Part shown: positions 37,295 to 46,429 of the stretch, piece after piece | Layout of the letters: each line of letters opens with the position of its first letter | Position numbering within the stretch: the stretch's first letter is position 1 | Notes under the pieces: generated by a model | Seen by the model: the letters and a program-made list of their open reading frames with translations, nothing else | Told to the model about the DNA's origin: nothing | The model's database searches: none | NCBI RefSeq assembly: GCF_030646155.1 | Contig: NZ_JAUTDN010000043.1 | Coordinates: 1 to 47,651 of the forward strand | Length of the DNA stretch: 47,651 bases | Source of the DNA: Conexibacter sp. CPCC 205762 | Lineage (GTDB): Bacteria; Actinomycetota; Thermoleophilia; Solirubrobacterales; Solirubrobacteraceae | Direction: 5' to 3' | Translations under genes and position numbers: made by a program

Positions 37295-37358
37295 AAGTGA
37301 CATCACTTTCGTCAATCTCGCCAAAACTCTTGTCGACGCTCGACGTAAGTGCGACAGT
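37295..37358 (+). promoter_or_regulatory. Operator-like palindrome and promoter of the second sugar operon
   Basis: AAGTGA-CA-TCACTT (37295-37308) is an inverted repeat in an AT-rich stretch. Downstream, TTGTCG (37330-37335) and GACAGT (37353-37358) are 17 bp apart, 8 nt before ATG 37367. This predicts a near-leaderless transcript. The ROK repressor at the operon's end is a candidate ligand for the palindrome. Confidence 0.5.
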
Positions 37359-37366
37359 GCCGCGCC

Positions 37367-38503
37367 ATGGAGGGAGAGAGAACGCAGCCGCTGCGGATCG
37401 CGGTCGCGGGCACCGGCATGATCGGCAGCATCCACGCCCGTTCGGCGCGGCTGGCCGGCGCCACGCTCGTCGCCGTCGCCGCCTCGACGCCGGCCCGCGG
37501 CGAGCAGGCCGCGCGTGAGCTGGGCGCCGAGCGCGCCGCCGCGACCGCCGAGCAGCTGGCGACCGCCGACGACGTCGACGTGCTGCACGTCTGCACGCCG
37601 AACCACCTGCACGCGCCGCTGACGAAGCTGGCGCTGGAGCACGGCAAGCACGTCGTCTGCGAGAAGCCGGTCGCGCTCGACCGCGCCGAGGCCGAGCAGC
37701 TCGCGCTCGACGCCGCCGACGCCGGCCGCTTCGTCGCGGTCCCGTTCGTGTACCGCTACCACCCCGTCGTCCGCCACGCCCGCGCGCTGGTCGCCGACGG
37801 CGCGCTCGGCGACGTGCGGCTGATGCACGGCACCTACCTGCAGGACTGGCTGCTGCAGCCGTCGGACACCAACTGGCGGGTCGACGTCGCGCTCGGCGGC
37901 CGCTCGCGCGCCTTCGCCGACATCGGCTCGCACTGGTGCGACCTCGCGAGCTTCGTCAGCGGCCATCGCTTCACCGCCGTCCAGGGCGCGACCGAGACGA
38001 CCGTGCCCGAGCGCGACGGCACGCCCGCCGCGACCGAGGACGTCGCGGTCGCGACGCTGCGGACCGACCGCGGCGCGCTCGCCAACGTCGTCGTCTCGCA
38101 GGTCTCGCCCGGCCGCAAGAACCGCCTCTGGCTGGAGCTGGACGGCTCGCTCCAGAGCGTCGCGTTCGACCAGCAGCAGCCGGAGACGCTGTGGCTCGGC
38201 GCCCGCGACGGCGCCCGCCTGATCACGCGCGACCCCGAGCAGCTGGCGCCCGCCGCCAAGCGCTTCGCGGTCGTCCCCGGCGGCCACCCGCAGGGCTACC
38301 TCGACTGCTTCGACGCCTTCGTGCGCGACGTCTACGCCGGGATCGCGGCGGGCGAGCTGCCCGACGGCACCCCGCAGCTGGCCGACGGCGTGCGCGCCGC
38401 GGCCGTCACCGACGCCGTGCTCGAGGCCGCCGAGAGCGGCGGCTGGAGCGAGATCGGCGCGCGCACGCACACCACCACCGCCAACGGAGGAGCGCCACGA
38501 TGA
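37367..38503 (+). CDS. Gfo/Idh/MocA-family NAD(P)-dependent sugar oxidoreductase
   Basis: 378 residues. Rossmann motif RIAVAGTGMIGSIHARSARL, VLHVCTPNHLHAPL, and active-site EKPVAL (K). The C-terminal alpha/beta domain includes FADIGSHWCDLASFVSG, with the DxGsHxxD catalytic pair. Members oxidise sugars, inositols or glycosides, often at C3. ATG 37367 is preferred to GTG 37349 because of the -10 hexamer 8 nt upstream and the family-like start. Its TGA overlaps the ATG of the next gene, a TIM-barrel isomerase, a pairing typical of glycoside-oxidation pathways. Confidence 0.92.
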   Translation: MEGERTQPLRIAVAGTGMIGSIHARSARLAGATLVAVAASTPARGEQAARELGAERAAATAEQLATADDVDVLHVCTPNHLHAPLTKLALEHGKHVVCEKPVALDRAEAEQLALDAADAGRFVAVPFVYRYHPVVRHARALVADGALGDVRLMHGTYLQDWLLQPSDTNWRVDVALGGRSRAFADIGSHWCDLASFVSGHRFTAVQGATETTVPERDGTPAATEDVAVATLRTDRGALANVVVSQVSPGRKNRLWLELDGSLQSVAFDQQQPETLWLGARDGARLITRDPEQLAPAAKRFAVVPGGHPQGYLDCFDAFVRDVYAGIAAGELPDGTPQLADGVRAAAVTDAVLEAAESGGWSEIGARTHTTTANGGAPR

Positions 38504-39462
38504 AGGTCGGCGTGTTCACCGCGGTCTACGCCGACCGCGGCTGCGACGAGATGCTCGACAAGCTCGCCGGCTTCGGCGTCGAGGCGCTGGAGCTGGGGAC
38601 CGGCAACAGCGCCGCCGACAAGCACGTCGGGATGGACGAGCTGCTGGCCGAGCCGGCGAAGGCGGCCGCCTTCAAGCGCAAGCTCGACGCGCGCGGCATG
38701 ACGATCTCGGCGCTCTCCCAGCACGGCAACCCGGTCCACCCCGACCCGGACACGGCCGCCCACGACCACGCGATCTGGGTCAAGACGCTGCAGCTCGCCG
38801 AGCTGCTGGAGGTCGAGGTCGTCAACGCCTTCAGCGGCTGCCCCGGCGGCAGCCCGCAGGACCGCACGCCGAACTGGATCACCTGCACCTGGCCGGACGA
38901 CTTCGCGCGCGCGCTCGACTACCAGTGGGACGATGTCCTGATCCCCTACTGGAGCGCGCAGCTGGAGCCGATGCGGCGCCACGGCGTGAAGGTCGCGATC
39001 GAGCCGCACCCCGGCTTCGCGGTCTACAACACGGAGACGCTGCTGAGGCTGCGCGCGGCGACGGGCGAGGAGGTCGGCTGCAACTTCGACCCGAGCCACC
39101 TCTTCTGGCAGGGGATCGACCCGTTCGCCTCGATCAAGGCGCTCGGCAGAGCGATCCACCACGTGCACGCGAAGGACACCTTTCTCGACGGCGGCAACGT
39201 CGCCGTCAACGGCGTGCTGGACACGAAGAGCTACACGCGCCTGTCGGAGCGCTCCTGGTACTTCCGCACGATCGGATTCGGTCAGGGCGAGCAGACGTGG
39301 CGCGAGATCGTGAGCGCGCTGCGGCTGGTCGGCTACGACTGGGTCGTCTCGATCGAGCACGAGGACGCGTTGCTGTCGAAGGACGAAGGACTGCGGAAGG
39401 CGATCGACCTGTTGCAGGCGATCGTCCCCGCCGAGCCGACTGGCTCGATCTGGTGGGCCTGA
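38500..39462 (+). CDS. Sugar phosphate isomerase/epimerase-like TIM-barrel protein
   Basis: 320 residues, AP-endonuclease-2 fold. Starts MKVGVFTAVYADRGCDEMLD; metal-site residues are E in VKVAIEPHPGFAVYN, D in CNFDPSHLFWQG, H in IHHVHAKDTFL and E in WVVSIEHEDALLS. ATG 38500 overlaps the Gfo/Idh stop (ATGA) with GGAGGAG upstream. This long type accompanies Gfo/Idh dehydrogenases in many sugar loci and may isomerise or cleave a 3-keto sugar product. Activity is not assigned beyond the metal-dependent isomerase/epimerase family. Confidence 0.85.
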   Translation: MKVGVFTAVYADRGCDEMLDKLAGFGVEALELGTGNSAADKHVGMDELLAEPAKAAAFKRKLDARGMTISALSQHGNPVHPDPDTAAHDHAIWVKTLQLAELLEVEVVNAFSGCPGGSPQDRTPNWITCTWPDDFARALDYQWDDVLIPYWSAQLEPMRRHGVKVAIEPHPGFAVYNTETLLRLRAATGEEVGCNFDPSHLFWQGIDPFASIKALGRAIHHVHAKDTFLDGGNVAVNGVLDTKSYTRLSERSWYFRTIGFGQGEQTWREIVSALRLVGYDWVVSIEHEDALLSKDEGLRKAIDLLQAIVPAEPTGSIWWA

Positions 39463-39497
39463 CCGGCCCGCTGTCGTAACTGAGAGGAGAGAGCGAA

Positions 39498-40892
39498 GTG
39501 AGCATCGATCTGAGCCTGCGCCGGCTCCCCCGGGTCGGCGCCGCGATCGGCCTGGCCGTGAGCGCCGCGGCGCTCGCCGCCTGCGGCAGCGGCAGTGGCG
39601 GCGGCCCGTCGGGCGGCCCTGCCGGAGACGGCACCGAGATGCCGACCAAGACGGTCGCCAGCACGGTGAGAGTCGACGTCAGCGCCGCCCCGAGAGGGAC
39701 GATCTCGGTCGCCGCGGCGTCCGACGCGCCCGGCGACATCGCCCTGCGCAAGAAGCAGGCGGAGGCGTTTCAAGCGAGATACCCTGGCACCAAGGTCAAC
39801 ATCCAGGTGATCCCGCGCCAGGGGTACGACCAGAAGATCATGACCCAGATCGCGGGCGGCTCGGCGCCGGACGTGATCGGCACCGGCGACGTGCAGATCC
39901 CGACGCTCGTCAACCGCAACTTCGCGCTCGACCTGTCGCCGTACATGGAGGCCGACAGAGAGTTCGACAGCTCCGACTGGTACCCGGAGGTGCTCAGAGG
40001 GCTCACCTACGACGGCAAGGTCGTCGGGCTCTCCGACAACTGGGACACGCAGGCGCTCTACTACAACCGCGCGCTGTTCAGAGCAGCCGGCGTCGCCGAG
40101 CCGACCGCCGACTGGACCTGGGACGATTACAGAGCGGCCGCCGAGAAGCTGACCAGCGGCGAGGGCCCGGACAAGGTCTGGGGCTCCTTCTGGCAGAAGT
40201 GGTTCGTGCCGGTCGCCGACGCGGTCGCGGCGGCGGGCGGCTCCGTCTACGACGAGGCCGGCAGAAGATGCACGCTGACCGAGCCGGAGGGGATCGAGGC
40301 GCTGACCTTCCTCGACGACCTGCGCAGAGCGGGCGTCGACCCGGGCGCGACCGAGGACCGCGTGCTCGGCCGCGAGCCGGACGAGATCTTCGCCGCCGGC
40401 AAGGCCGCGATGCTCGTCGGCGACGGCCGCTGGGGCGCCTACGCCTTCAACGAGGCGAAGGACCTCGACTGGGCCGTGGCGGAGCTGCCGAGAGGCCCGG
40501 CCGGCCGCTCGAACTTCTTCCACCTCGCCGCCTACTCGATCCCGTCGAACTCGAAGAACCCCGACCTCGCCTGGGCCTTCCTGCGCTTCATGACCTCCAG
40601 AGAGGGCGTGATGATGGGGCTGGCCGAGAGCCAGGGCGTGCCGGCGATCAAGTCGGTCGCGACCTCGGCCGAGCTGAGAGACGAGCCGATCGTCAAGGAC
40701 CACAACGCGCTGCAGCCGTTCCTCGACTCGCTGCCGACGGCCCGCCGCGCCCCGCAGCTGACCGACTTCAACCGCTACCAGGACAGAGTCGACGAGGACC
40801 TGCTGCCGCTGTGGCGCGGCAAGACGACGCCGCAGGCGGCGGCCGAGAAGGTCTGCAAGGACGTCGACGCCGTCTTCGCCTCGGCCAAGTGA
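39498..40892 (+). CDS. ABC sugar transporter substrate-binding lipoprotein (CUT1)
   Basis: 464 residues. Lipoprotein signal with lipobox LAAC (Cys29) followed by a Gly/Ser tether. The mature domain starts near residue 68 (GTISVAAASDAPGDIALRKK) and has the usual sugar-binding features AEAFQARYPGTKVNIQVIP, PDVIGTGDVQIPTLVNRNF, WDTQALYYNRALFRAAGV, DEIFAAGKAAMLVGDGRWG. GTG 39498 has GAGAGGAGAGAG just upstream. About half its Arg codons are AGA, far more than in cytoplasmic genes. It works with the two permeases immediately downstream and probably the ATPase at 34.3 kb. Substrate is likely an oligosaccharide or glycoside (inference). Confidence 0.94.
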   Translation: MSIDLSLRRLPRVGAAIGLAVSAAALAACGSGSGGGPSGGPAGDGTEMPTKTVASTVRVDVSAAPRGTISVAAASDAPGDIALRKKQAEAFQARYPGTKVNIQVIPRQGYDQKIMTQIAGGSAPDVIGTGDVQIPTLVNRNFALDLSPYMEADREFDSSDWYPEVLRGLTYDGKVVGLSDNWDTQALYYNRALFRAAGVAEPTADWTWDDYRAAAEKLTSGEGPDKVWGSFWQKWFVPVADAVAAAGGSVYDEAGRRCTLTEPEGIEALTFLDDLRRAGVDPGATEDRVLGREPDEIFAAGKAAMLVGDGRWGAYAFNEAKDLDWAVAELPRGPAGRSNFFHLAAYSIPSNSKNPDLAWAFLRFMTSREGVMMGLAESQGVPAIKSVATSAELRDEPIVKDHNALQPFLDSLPTARRAPQLTDFNRYQDRVDEDLLPLWRGKTTPQAAAEKVCKDVDAVFASAK

Positions 40893-40900
40893 CCTGAGCG

Positions 40901-41848
40901 ATGAGCGTCGTCTCGTCACCCCCGCCCGCCCGCGCGCAGTCGCGCGGGCGGGGCCGGGGGCGCTCCCAGCGGTCGCGCGAGACGCTCGCCGCCTGGCTGT
41001 TCCTCGCCCCCAGCACGCTCCACTTCGTCGTCTTCACCGTCGGCGCGCTGATCGCCTCGCTGGTGATCTCGACCTGGCAGTGGGACCTCGTCACCGAGCA
41101 CCAGTTCATCGGCGTCGACAACTACACGGCGCTCGTCAACGACCCGCAGTTCTTCACCTCGCTCGGCGTGACCGGCATCTACTGCCTGATCACGATCCCG
41201 AGCGGGATCGTGCTGGGGATGCTGATCGCGCTCGCGCTCAACCAGAAGCTGCGCGGGATGGCGACCTTCCGCTTCGTCTACTTCATCCCCTACGTCGCGC
41301 CGGTCGCGGCCGTCGCGCTGCTGTGGAGATGGATGTACAACACGCAGTACGGGATCCTCAACTGGTTCCTCTCCGGGATCCTCCCCGGCGACGTCAACAT
41401 CGACTGGCTCGGCGATCCGAGACTGGCGATCGTCGCCGCCGGGATCATGGACGTCTGGAAGAACCTCGGCTGGAGCGTGACGCTCTTCACCGCCGGCCTG
41501 CTGGCGATCCCGGCGCACTACTACGAGGCGGCGGAGCTGGACGGCGCGAGCGCCTGGCAGCGCTTCCGCTACGTCACCTTCCCGCTGCTGACGCCGACGA
41601 CCTTCTTCCTCGTCGTGATGGGCGTGATCGGCTCCTTCCAGGTGTTCGACTCGATCTACCTGATGCTCGGCGACACGCCCAGCTCGCATGCCACGACGTA
41701 CAACTTCTACATCTGGCAGCAGGGCTTCCGCTACAACAACATGGGCTATGCCGCAGCGCTGTCGTGGGTGCTGTTCGCGATCATCGGGATCGTCACCTTC
41801 CTGCAGTTCAAGTTCCTCAACAAGCGAGTGAACTATGAGCTCGGCTAA
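40901..41848 (+). CDS. Sugar ABC transporter permease (MalF/UgpA-type)
   Basis: 315 residues with six membrane segments after a basic N-terminus. Segments begin AAWLFLAPSTLHFVVFTVGA. The cytoplasmic EAA loop is YEAAELDGASAWQRFRYVTF, then PLLTPT. VDNYTALVNDPQFF is a typical periplasmic loop of CUT1 permeases. Starts 8 nt after the binding-protein stop and overlaps the next permease gene by 14 nt. Forms the importer channel with the next gene product. Confidence 0.94.
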   Translation: MSVVSSPPPARAQSRGRGRGRSQRSRETLAAWLFLAPSTLHFVVFTVGALIASLVISTWQWDLVTEHQFIGVDNYTALVNDPQFFTSLGVTGIYCLITIPSGIVLGMLIALALNQKLRGMATFRFVYFIPYVAPVAAVALLWRWMYNTQYGILNWFLSGILPGDVNIDWLGDPRLAIVAAGIMDVWKNLGWSVTLFTAGLLAIPAHYYEAAELDGASAWQRFRYVTFPLLTPTTFFLVVMGVIGSFQVFDSIYLMLGDTPSSHATTYNFYIWQQGFRYNNMGYAAALSWVLFAIIGIVTFLQFKFLNKRVNYELG

Positions 41849-42668
41849 CGCGTCGCTGGCGCGCCGGGTGGTCGGCTACGCGGCGCTGATCGCGCTCGCC
41901 GTCGTCGCCGCCGCGCCGCTGCTGTGGATGCTCTCGACCTCGCTCAAGAGCAACAGCAACGTCTTCTCCTACCCGCCCCAGTGGATCCCCCACGACTGGA
42001 AGTTCTCCAACTACACGTCGCTGTGGGACGACCTGCCGATGAACCGCTGGCTGCTGAACACGGCCTTCATCTCGACGGCGGTCGTGCTCGGCCAGCTGCT
42101 GTTCTGCTCGATGGCCGCCTACGCCTTCGCGCGGATGACGTTCAGAGGCCGCGACCTGCTGTTCTACGTCTTCCTCGCCTCGCTGATGGTGCCGTACCAG
42201 GTGACGCTGATCCCCGCCTTCGTGCTGATCTCGAAGCTCGGCTGGATCGACACCTACAAGGCGCTGATCATCCCCCAGCTGTCGACCCCGTTCGGCATCT
42301 TCATGCTGCGCCAGTTCTTCATGACGCTGCCGAAGGAGCTGGAGGAGGCGGCGCGACTGGACGGCGCCTCCTACTGGCGCATCTACCGCACGATCATCAT
42401 CCCGCTGGCCAAGCCGTCGCTGCTCGCCTTCGGCGTCTTCTCCTTCATCGGGATGTGGGGCGACTTCCTCTGGCCGCTGATCGTCACCAACACGCCCGAC
42501 AAGATGACGCTCACCGTCGGCCTCAACTACCTCAGCAACTCGTACAACACCGACTGGGCTCGATTGATGGCTGGCGACGTGATCTCGCTGGCCCCGCTGA
42601 TGCTGATCTACGCGATCGCGCAGCGGTACTTCATCCAAGGCATCGCCATGACCGGACTGAAAGGCTGA
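41835..42668 (+). CDS. Sugar ABC transporter permease (MalG/UgpE-type)
   Basis: 277 residues with six membrane segments. EAA loop LEEAARLDGASYWRIYRTII, then IPLAKPS; typical MalG start (APLLWMLSTSLKSNSNVFSY, then PPQWIPHDW) and end (RYFIQGIAMTGLKG). Overlaps the preceding gene, indicating coupled synthesis of the heterodimeric channel. The next gene starts 8 nt downstream. Confidence 0.95.
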   Translation: MSSANASLARRVVGYAALIALAVVAAAPLLWMLSTSLKSNSNVFSYPPQWIPHDWKFSNYTSLWDDLPMNRWLLNTAFISTAVVLGQLLFCSMAAYAFARMTFRGRDLLFYVFLASLMVPYQVTLIPAFVLISKLGWIDTYKALIIPQLSTPFGIFMLRQFFMTLPKELEEAARLDGASYWRIYRTIIIPLAKPSLLAFGVFSFIGMWGDFLWPLIVTNTPDKMTLTVGLNYLSNSYNTDWARLMAGDVISLAPLMLIYAIAQRYFIQGIAMTGLKG

Positions 42669-42676
42669 CCCGTCCC

Positions 42677-43750
42677 ATGCCGTCCACCGTCGTCCGCTTC
42701 GAAGAAGCGCTCAACGCCACGCTCGTCCCCGACCCCGACGACCGCTCGACGCGCCCGCTGGAGCCGCATCAGGTCCGCCTCCGCACGCTCTACTCCGGCA
42801 TCTCGGCCGGCACCGAGCTGACCGCCTACCGCGGCTCCAACCCCTACCTCAGCAAGCGTTGGAACGAGACCACGCGCCTGTTCGAGGCCAACGCCGACAC
42901 GAAGCCGAACTTCACCTTCCCGATCGACGGCTGGGGCTACGAGGAGGTCGGCGAGGTGATCGAGGTCGGCTCCGACGTCGAGTCGCCGGTCGTCGGCGAC
43001 ATCGTCTACGGCGCCTGGGGCCACCGCAGCCACCACGTCTGCCGCGCGAACTACGCCGCGCCGCGGATCCTGCCCGCCGGCGTCGACCCGATCGTCGGCA
43101 TCTTCAGCCAGATCGGCGCGATCGCGCTGAACGCCGTGCTCGACGCCGACATCCACGTCGGCGAGGACGTCGCCGTCTTCGGCCAGGGCGTCCCCGGCCT
43201 GCTGGCGGCGCAGCTCGCGCGCGTCAACGGCGGCGACGTGATCGCGATCGACGGGATCGCCGCGCGGCTGGAGCTGGCCGCCAAGCTCGGCGCCCGCCAC
43301 ACGATCGACATCACGCAGGAGTCCGCGCCGGAGCAGGTGAAGGCGCTGACCGCCAACCGCGGCGCCGACGTCTCGATCGAGATCACCGGCTTCGCGGGCG
43401 CGTTGAACGACGCGATCCGCGCGACGGCGTACAACTCGCGCGTCGTCGCCTCCGGCTTCTTCCAGGGCGGCGCGAGCGACCTCTTCCTCGGCGAGGAGTT
43501 CCACCACAACCGGATCGAGCTGCGCTGCTCGCAGATCTCGGGCGTCTCGCGCGAGCTCGACCACCGCTGGAGCGAGCTGCGGCTGGCGCAGACGTTCATC
43601 CGCATGTGCGCCGAGGGGCGCGTCGACGCGGAGGCGCTCGTCAGCCACCGGCTGCCGGCGTCGCAGTCGGGCGAGGCCTTCCGGCTGCTGCACGAGTCGC
43701 CGCAGGAGGCCGTCCAGGTCGTGATCGACTTCACGGAGGAGGCGGCGTGA
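42677..43750 (+). CDS. Zinc-type medium-chain dehydrogenase (polyol/sugar)
   Basis: 357 residues. GroES-like domain starting VRLRTLYSGISAGTELTAYR (as in L-threonine/sorbitol dehydrogenase relatives of the BchC/glucose-dehydrogenase-like subgroup) and DGWGYEEVGEVIEVGSDVES. The nucleotide site is AVFGQGVPGLLAAQLARVNG, then VIAIDGIAARLE, with the Asp of an NAD-preferring enzyme. H and E of SHHVCRANYAAP/AWGHRSHH may take part in metal binding, but the classical structural four-Cys zinc site is absent. In this operon it probably oxidises or reduces a sugar intermediate. Its stop overlaps the next GTG (GTGA). Confidence 0.85.
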   Translation: MPSTVVRFEEALNATLVPDPDDRSTRPLEPHQVRLRTLYSGISAGTELTAYRGSNPYLSKRWNETTRLFEANADTKPNFTFPIDGWGYEEVGEVIEVGSDVESPVVGDIVYGAWGHRSHHVCRANYAAPRILPAGVDPIVGIFSQIGAIALNAVLDADIHVGEDVAVFGQGVPGLLAAQLARVNGGDVIAIDGIAARLELAAKLGARHTIDITQESAPEQVKALTANRGADVSIEITGFAGALNDAIRATAYNSRVVASGFFQGGASDLFLGEEFHHNRIELRCSQISGVSRELDHRWSELRLAQTFIRMCAEGRVDAEALVSHRLPASQSGEAFRLLHESPQEAVQVVIDFTEEAA

Positions 43751-44547
43751 GCGCCCAGCACGAGCTGAAGCTGCTCGTCCAGGAGTACGAGATCCCGGGC
43801 TCGTCCCTGGAGCAGAAGTGGGAGCTGCTGCAGCAGGTCGGCTTCCACGGGATCGAGCTGCACGGCCGCGACCAGGCGTTCGCCGAACGGCTGCCGGAGC
43901 TGCAGAAGGCGGCCGCGGCGGGCGTGCCGATGCCGTCGGTCTGCCTGATCTCGGAGAGATTCATCGGCGACTGGGACGCGGACGTGCGCAGGCTCGCGGT
44001 CGCGAACATGAAGACGCTGCTGAGCACGATCTCCGCGATCGGCGGCAAAGGCGCGATCACGCCCGCCGCCTTCGGCCTCTTCTCCAAGGCGCTGCCGCCG
44101 TTCAAGTCGCCGCGCACGGTCGAGGAGGACCGCTCGGTGCTGCTGGAGGCGCTCGCCGAGCTGGCTGCGCACGCCGACGCCGAGGGCGTCGACATCTACC
44201 TCGAGCCGCTCAACCGCTACGAGGACCACATGCTCAACAAGCTCCACCAGGCCGTCAGCCTGATCGAGGAGCTGGGCAGCCCGCGCGTGAAGGTGCTCGC
44301 CGACACCTTCCACATGAACATCGAGGAGGACGACCTGCCGGCCGCTCTGAAGGAGACCGGTCGCCACCTCGGGCACATCCACCTCGCCGACTCGCAGCGC
44401 TCCCACCCCGGCAGCGGCCACACCGACTTCGGCGCGATCGCGGCGGCGCTGCGCGAGCTGGAGTTCGACGGCTGCCTCGCGATGGAGTGCGGCATCCGCG
44501 GCGACAAGACGGAGTCGCTGCGGCAGGTCGCGGCGCTGTTCAACTAG
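43747..44547 (+). CDS. Sugar phosphate isomerase/epimerase-like TIM-barrel protein (tagatose-3-epimerase-like)
   Basis: 266 residues from GTG 43747, overlapping the previous stop. Metal ligands fit the D-tagatose 3-epimerase/hydroxypyruvate isomerase group: E in VDIYLEPLNRYEDHMLNK, D in VLADTFHMNIEED, H in HIHLADSQRSHPGSGHTDFG and E in LAMECGIRGD. It is shorter than and only distantly related to the protein at 38500-39462. Likely epimerises a keto sugar. Sits between the MDR dehydrogenase and the glycosidase in the same operon. Confidence 0.88.
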   Translation: MSAQHELKLLVQEYEIPGSSLEQKWELLQQVGFHGIELHGRDQAFAERLPELQKAAAAGVPMPSVCLISERFIGDWDADVRRLAVANMKTLLSTISAIGGKGAITPAAFGLFSKALPPFKSPRTVEEDRSVLLEALAELAAHADAEGVDIYLEPLNRYEDHMLNKLHQAVSLIEELGSPRVKVLADTFHMNIEEDDLPAALKETGRHLGHIHLADSQRSHPGSGHTDFGAIAAALRELEFDGCLAMECGIRGDKTESLRQVAALFN

Positions 44548-44550
44548 CCG

Positions 44551-46428
44551 ATGGAGCGGATCGCCGACCACCCGCGCCCGCTGCTGCGGCGCGACTGGAG
44601 CAGCCTCGACGGCCGCTGGTCGTTCGCGTGGGATCGCGGCGCCGGCTGGCGCACGCCGGCGCAGGTCGGCTGGGACAGCGAGATCGAGGTCCCGTTCGCG
44701 CCCGAGACGGAGGCCAGCGGGCGCGGTGAGGTCACCCCTCACCGCGCCTGCTGGTACCGCCGCTCGTTCGCCGCCCCGGCGCTGGGCGACGGCGAGCGGC
44801 TGCTGCTGCACTTCGGCGCCGTCGACGCGCTCGCGACCGTCTGGGTCAACGGCCAGCAGGTCGCCCGCCACGACGGCGGCTGGACGCCGTTCCACGCCGA
44901 CGTGACGGACGCCCTGCTTGCGGGCGAGGTCGAGCAGGAGGTCGTCGTGCGCGCCGTCGACGACCCGCTCGACATGGAGCAGCCGCGCGGCAAGCAGGAC
45001 TGGCAGGACGAGCCGCACATGATCTGGTACCCGCGCACGACGGGGATCTGGCAGCGCGTCTGGCTGGAGGTCGTGCCGGCCGTGCGGATCGAGACGCTCC
45101 AGTGGCGCCCGTCGGTCGCCGACTGGGCGCTGACGATCGAGGCGACCGTGCTCGACGCGCTGCTCGACGGCCGCCCGCGCGAGCCCTCCGCACCCGACGC
45201 CTCCCCCGACGGCCGCCCGCGCGAGCCGCTGGAGCTGGCGGTGACGCTGCGCGTCGGCGACGACGTGCTCGCCGACGACGTCTGCCGCCTGCGCGACGGC
45301 GAGCTGACGCGCACGATCGCGCTGCCCGACCGCGGCATCTTCTCCGAGCGCGAGCTGCTGCTGTGGTCGCCGAGATCGCCGACGCTGATCGACGCGACGG
45401 TCGAGCTGCGCCGCGGCGGCGACGTGCTCGACCGCGTCGCGTCCTACAGCGCGCTGCGCAGCGTCCGCGCCGAGCGCGACCAGTTCCTGCTCAACGAGCA
45501 GCCGCTGCCGCTTCGGCTCGTGCTCGACCAGGGCTGCTGGCCCGACAGCGGCCTCACGCCGCCCTCGACCGAGGCGCTGGAGCGCGACGTCGAGCTGACG
45601 CTCGCGCTCGGCTTCAACGGCGTCCGCAAGCACCAGAAGCTCGAGGACCCCCGCTTCCTGCGGCTCGCCGACGAGCACGGCCTGCTCGTCTGGGAGGAGC
45701 TGCCGAGCGCCTACCGCTTCTCGCCGCTGGCGGCGCGGCGGCTGACGCAGCAGTGGGTCGAGGCGATCGAGCGCGACCGCTCCCACCCCTGCATCGTCGC
45801 GTGGCTGCCGGTGAACGAGTCGTGGGGCGTGCCGGCGCTCCCCTCCAGCCCCCGCCAGCGCGCGCTCGTGACCGCGCTGCAGGCGCTCGCGCGCACGCTC
45901 GACGGCGACCGCCCCGCGCTCGGCAACGACGGCTGGGAGCTGTCCGACGGCGACCTGCTCGGGATCCACGACTACGGCACCGCGGACGTGCTCGCCGCCC
46001 GCTACGCCGACGGGCTCGACCGCGTGCTGGAGCAGGAGCAGCTCAGCCGCCGCAGGCTGCTGCTCGACGGCGTCCGCCGCGACGGCCGCCCGGTCGTGCT
46101 GAGCGAGTTCGGCGGGATCGCCTTCACGCCCGCCGCCGCCGAGGACGCGACGTGGGGCTACGACCGCGTCGCCTCCGCCGAGCAGTTCGCCGACCGCTAC
46201 GCCGGCCTGCTCGCGCAGGTCCACGCGATCGAGCGGCTGGCCGGCTTCTGTTACACGCAGCTGACCGACACCTGGCAGGAGGCCAACGGCCTGCTGACCG
46301 CCGCGCGCGAGCCGAAGGCGGACCTCGCCGTGCTCGCGGCCGCCACGCGCGGGGTGGTCGTCTCGCGCGAGCAGGTCGCCGCCGCGACGCGCGGCGTGGC
46401 ACCATCCTCCCCCGATGGAGGGGCGTGA
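44551..46428 (+). CDS. Glycoside hydrolase family 2 protein (beta-galactosidase/glucuronidase-like)
   Basis: 625 residues. N-terminal jelly-roll (RPLLRRDWSSLDGRWSFAWD; CWYRRSFAAP; WVNGQQVARHDGGWTPFHAD; YPRTTGIWQRVWLEVVP), Ig-like domain (about 180-300), then a TIM barrel with general acid E423 (AWLPVNESWG) and nucleophile E519 (VLSEFGGIAF). There is no signal peptide, so it acts on imported glycosides in the cytoplasm. It is far shorter than LacZ and resembles the compact GH2 proteins of actinobacterial sugar loci. A direct repeat of GACGGCCGCCCGCGCGAGCC (about 45 bp apart) inserts DGRPREP twice in the Ig-like region. Products would feed the De Ley-Doudoroff genes if galactosides are the substrate. 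Confidence 0.92.
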   Translation: MERIADHPRPLLRRDWSSLDGRWSFAWDRGAGWRTPAQVGWDSEIEVPFAPETEASGRGEVTPHRACWYRRSFAAPALGDGERLLLHFGAVDALATVWVNGQQVARHDGGWTPFHADVTDALLAGEVEQEVVVRAVDDPLDMEQPRGKQDWQDEPHMIWYPRTTGIWQRVWLEVVPAVRIETLQWRPSVADWALTIEATVLDALLDGRPREPSAPDASPDGRPREPLELAVTLRVGDDVLADDVCRLRDGELTRTIALPDRGIFSERELLLWSPRSPTLIDATVELRRGGDVLDRVASYSALRSVRAERDQFLLNEQPLPLRLVLDQGCWPDSGLTPPSTEALERDVELTLALGFNGVRKHQKLEDPRFLRLADEHGLLVWEELPSAYRFSPLAARRLTQQWVEAIERDRSHPCIVAWLPVNESWGVPALPSSPRQRALVTALQALARTLDGDRPALGNDGWELSDGDLLGIHDYGTADVLAARYADGLDRVLEQEQLSRRRLLLDGVRRDGRPVVLSEFGGIAFTPAAAEDATWGYDRVASAEQFADRYAGLLAQVHAIERLAGFCYTQLTDTWQEANGLLTAAREPKADLAVLAAATRGVVVSREQVAAATRGVAPSSPDGGA

Positions 46429-46429
46429 G

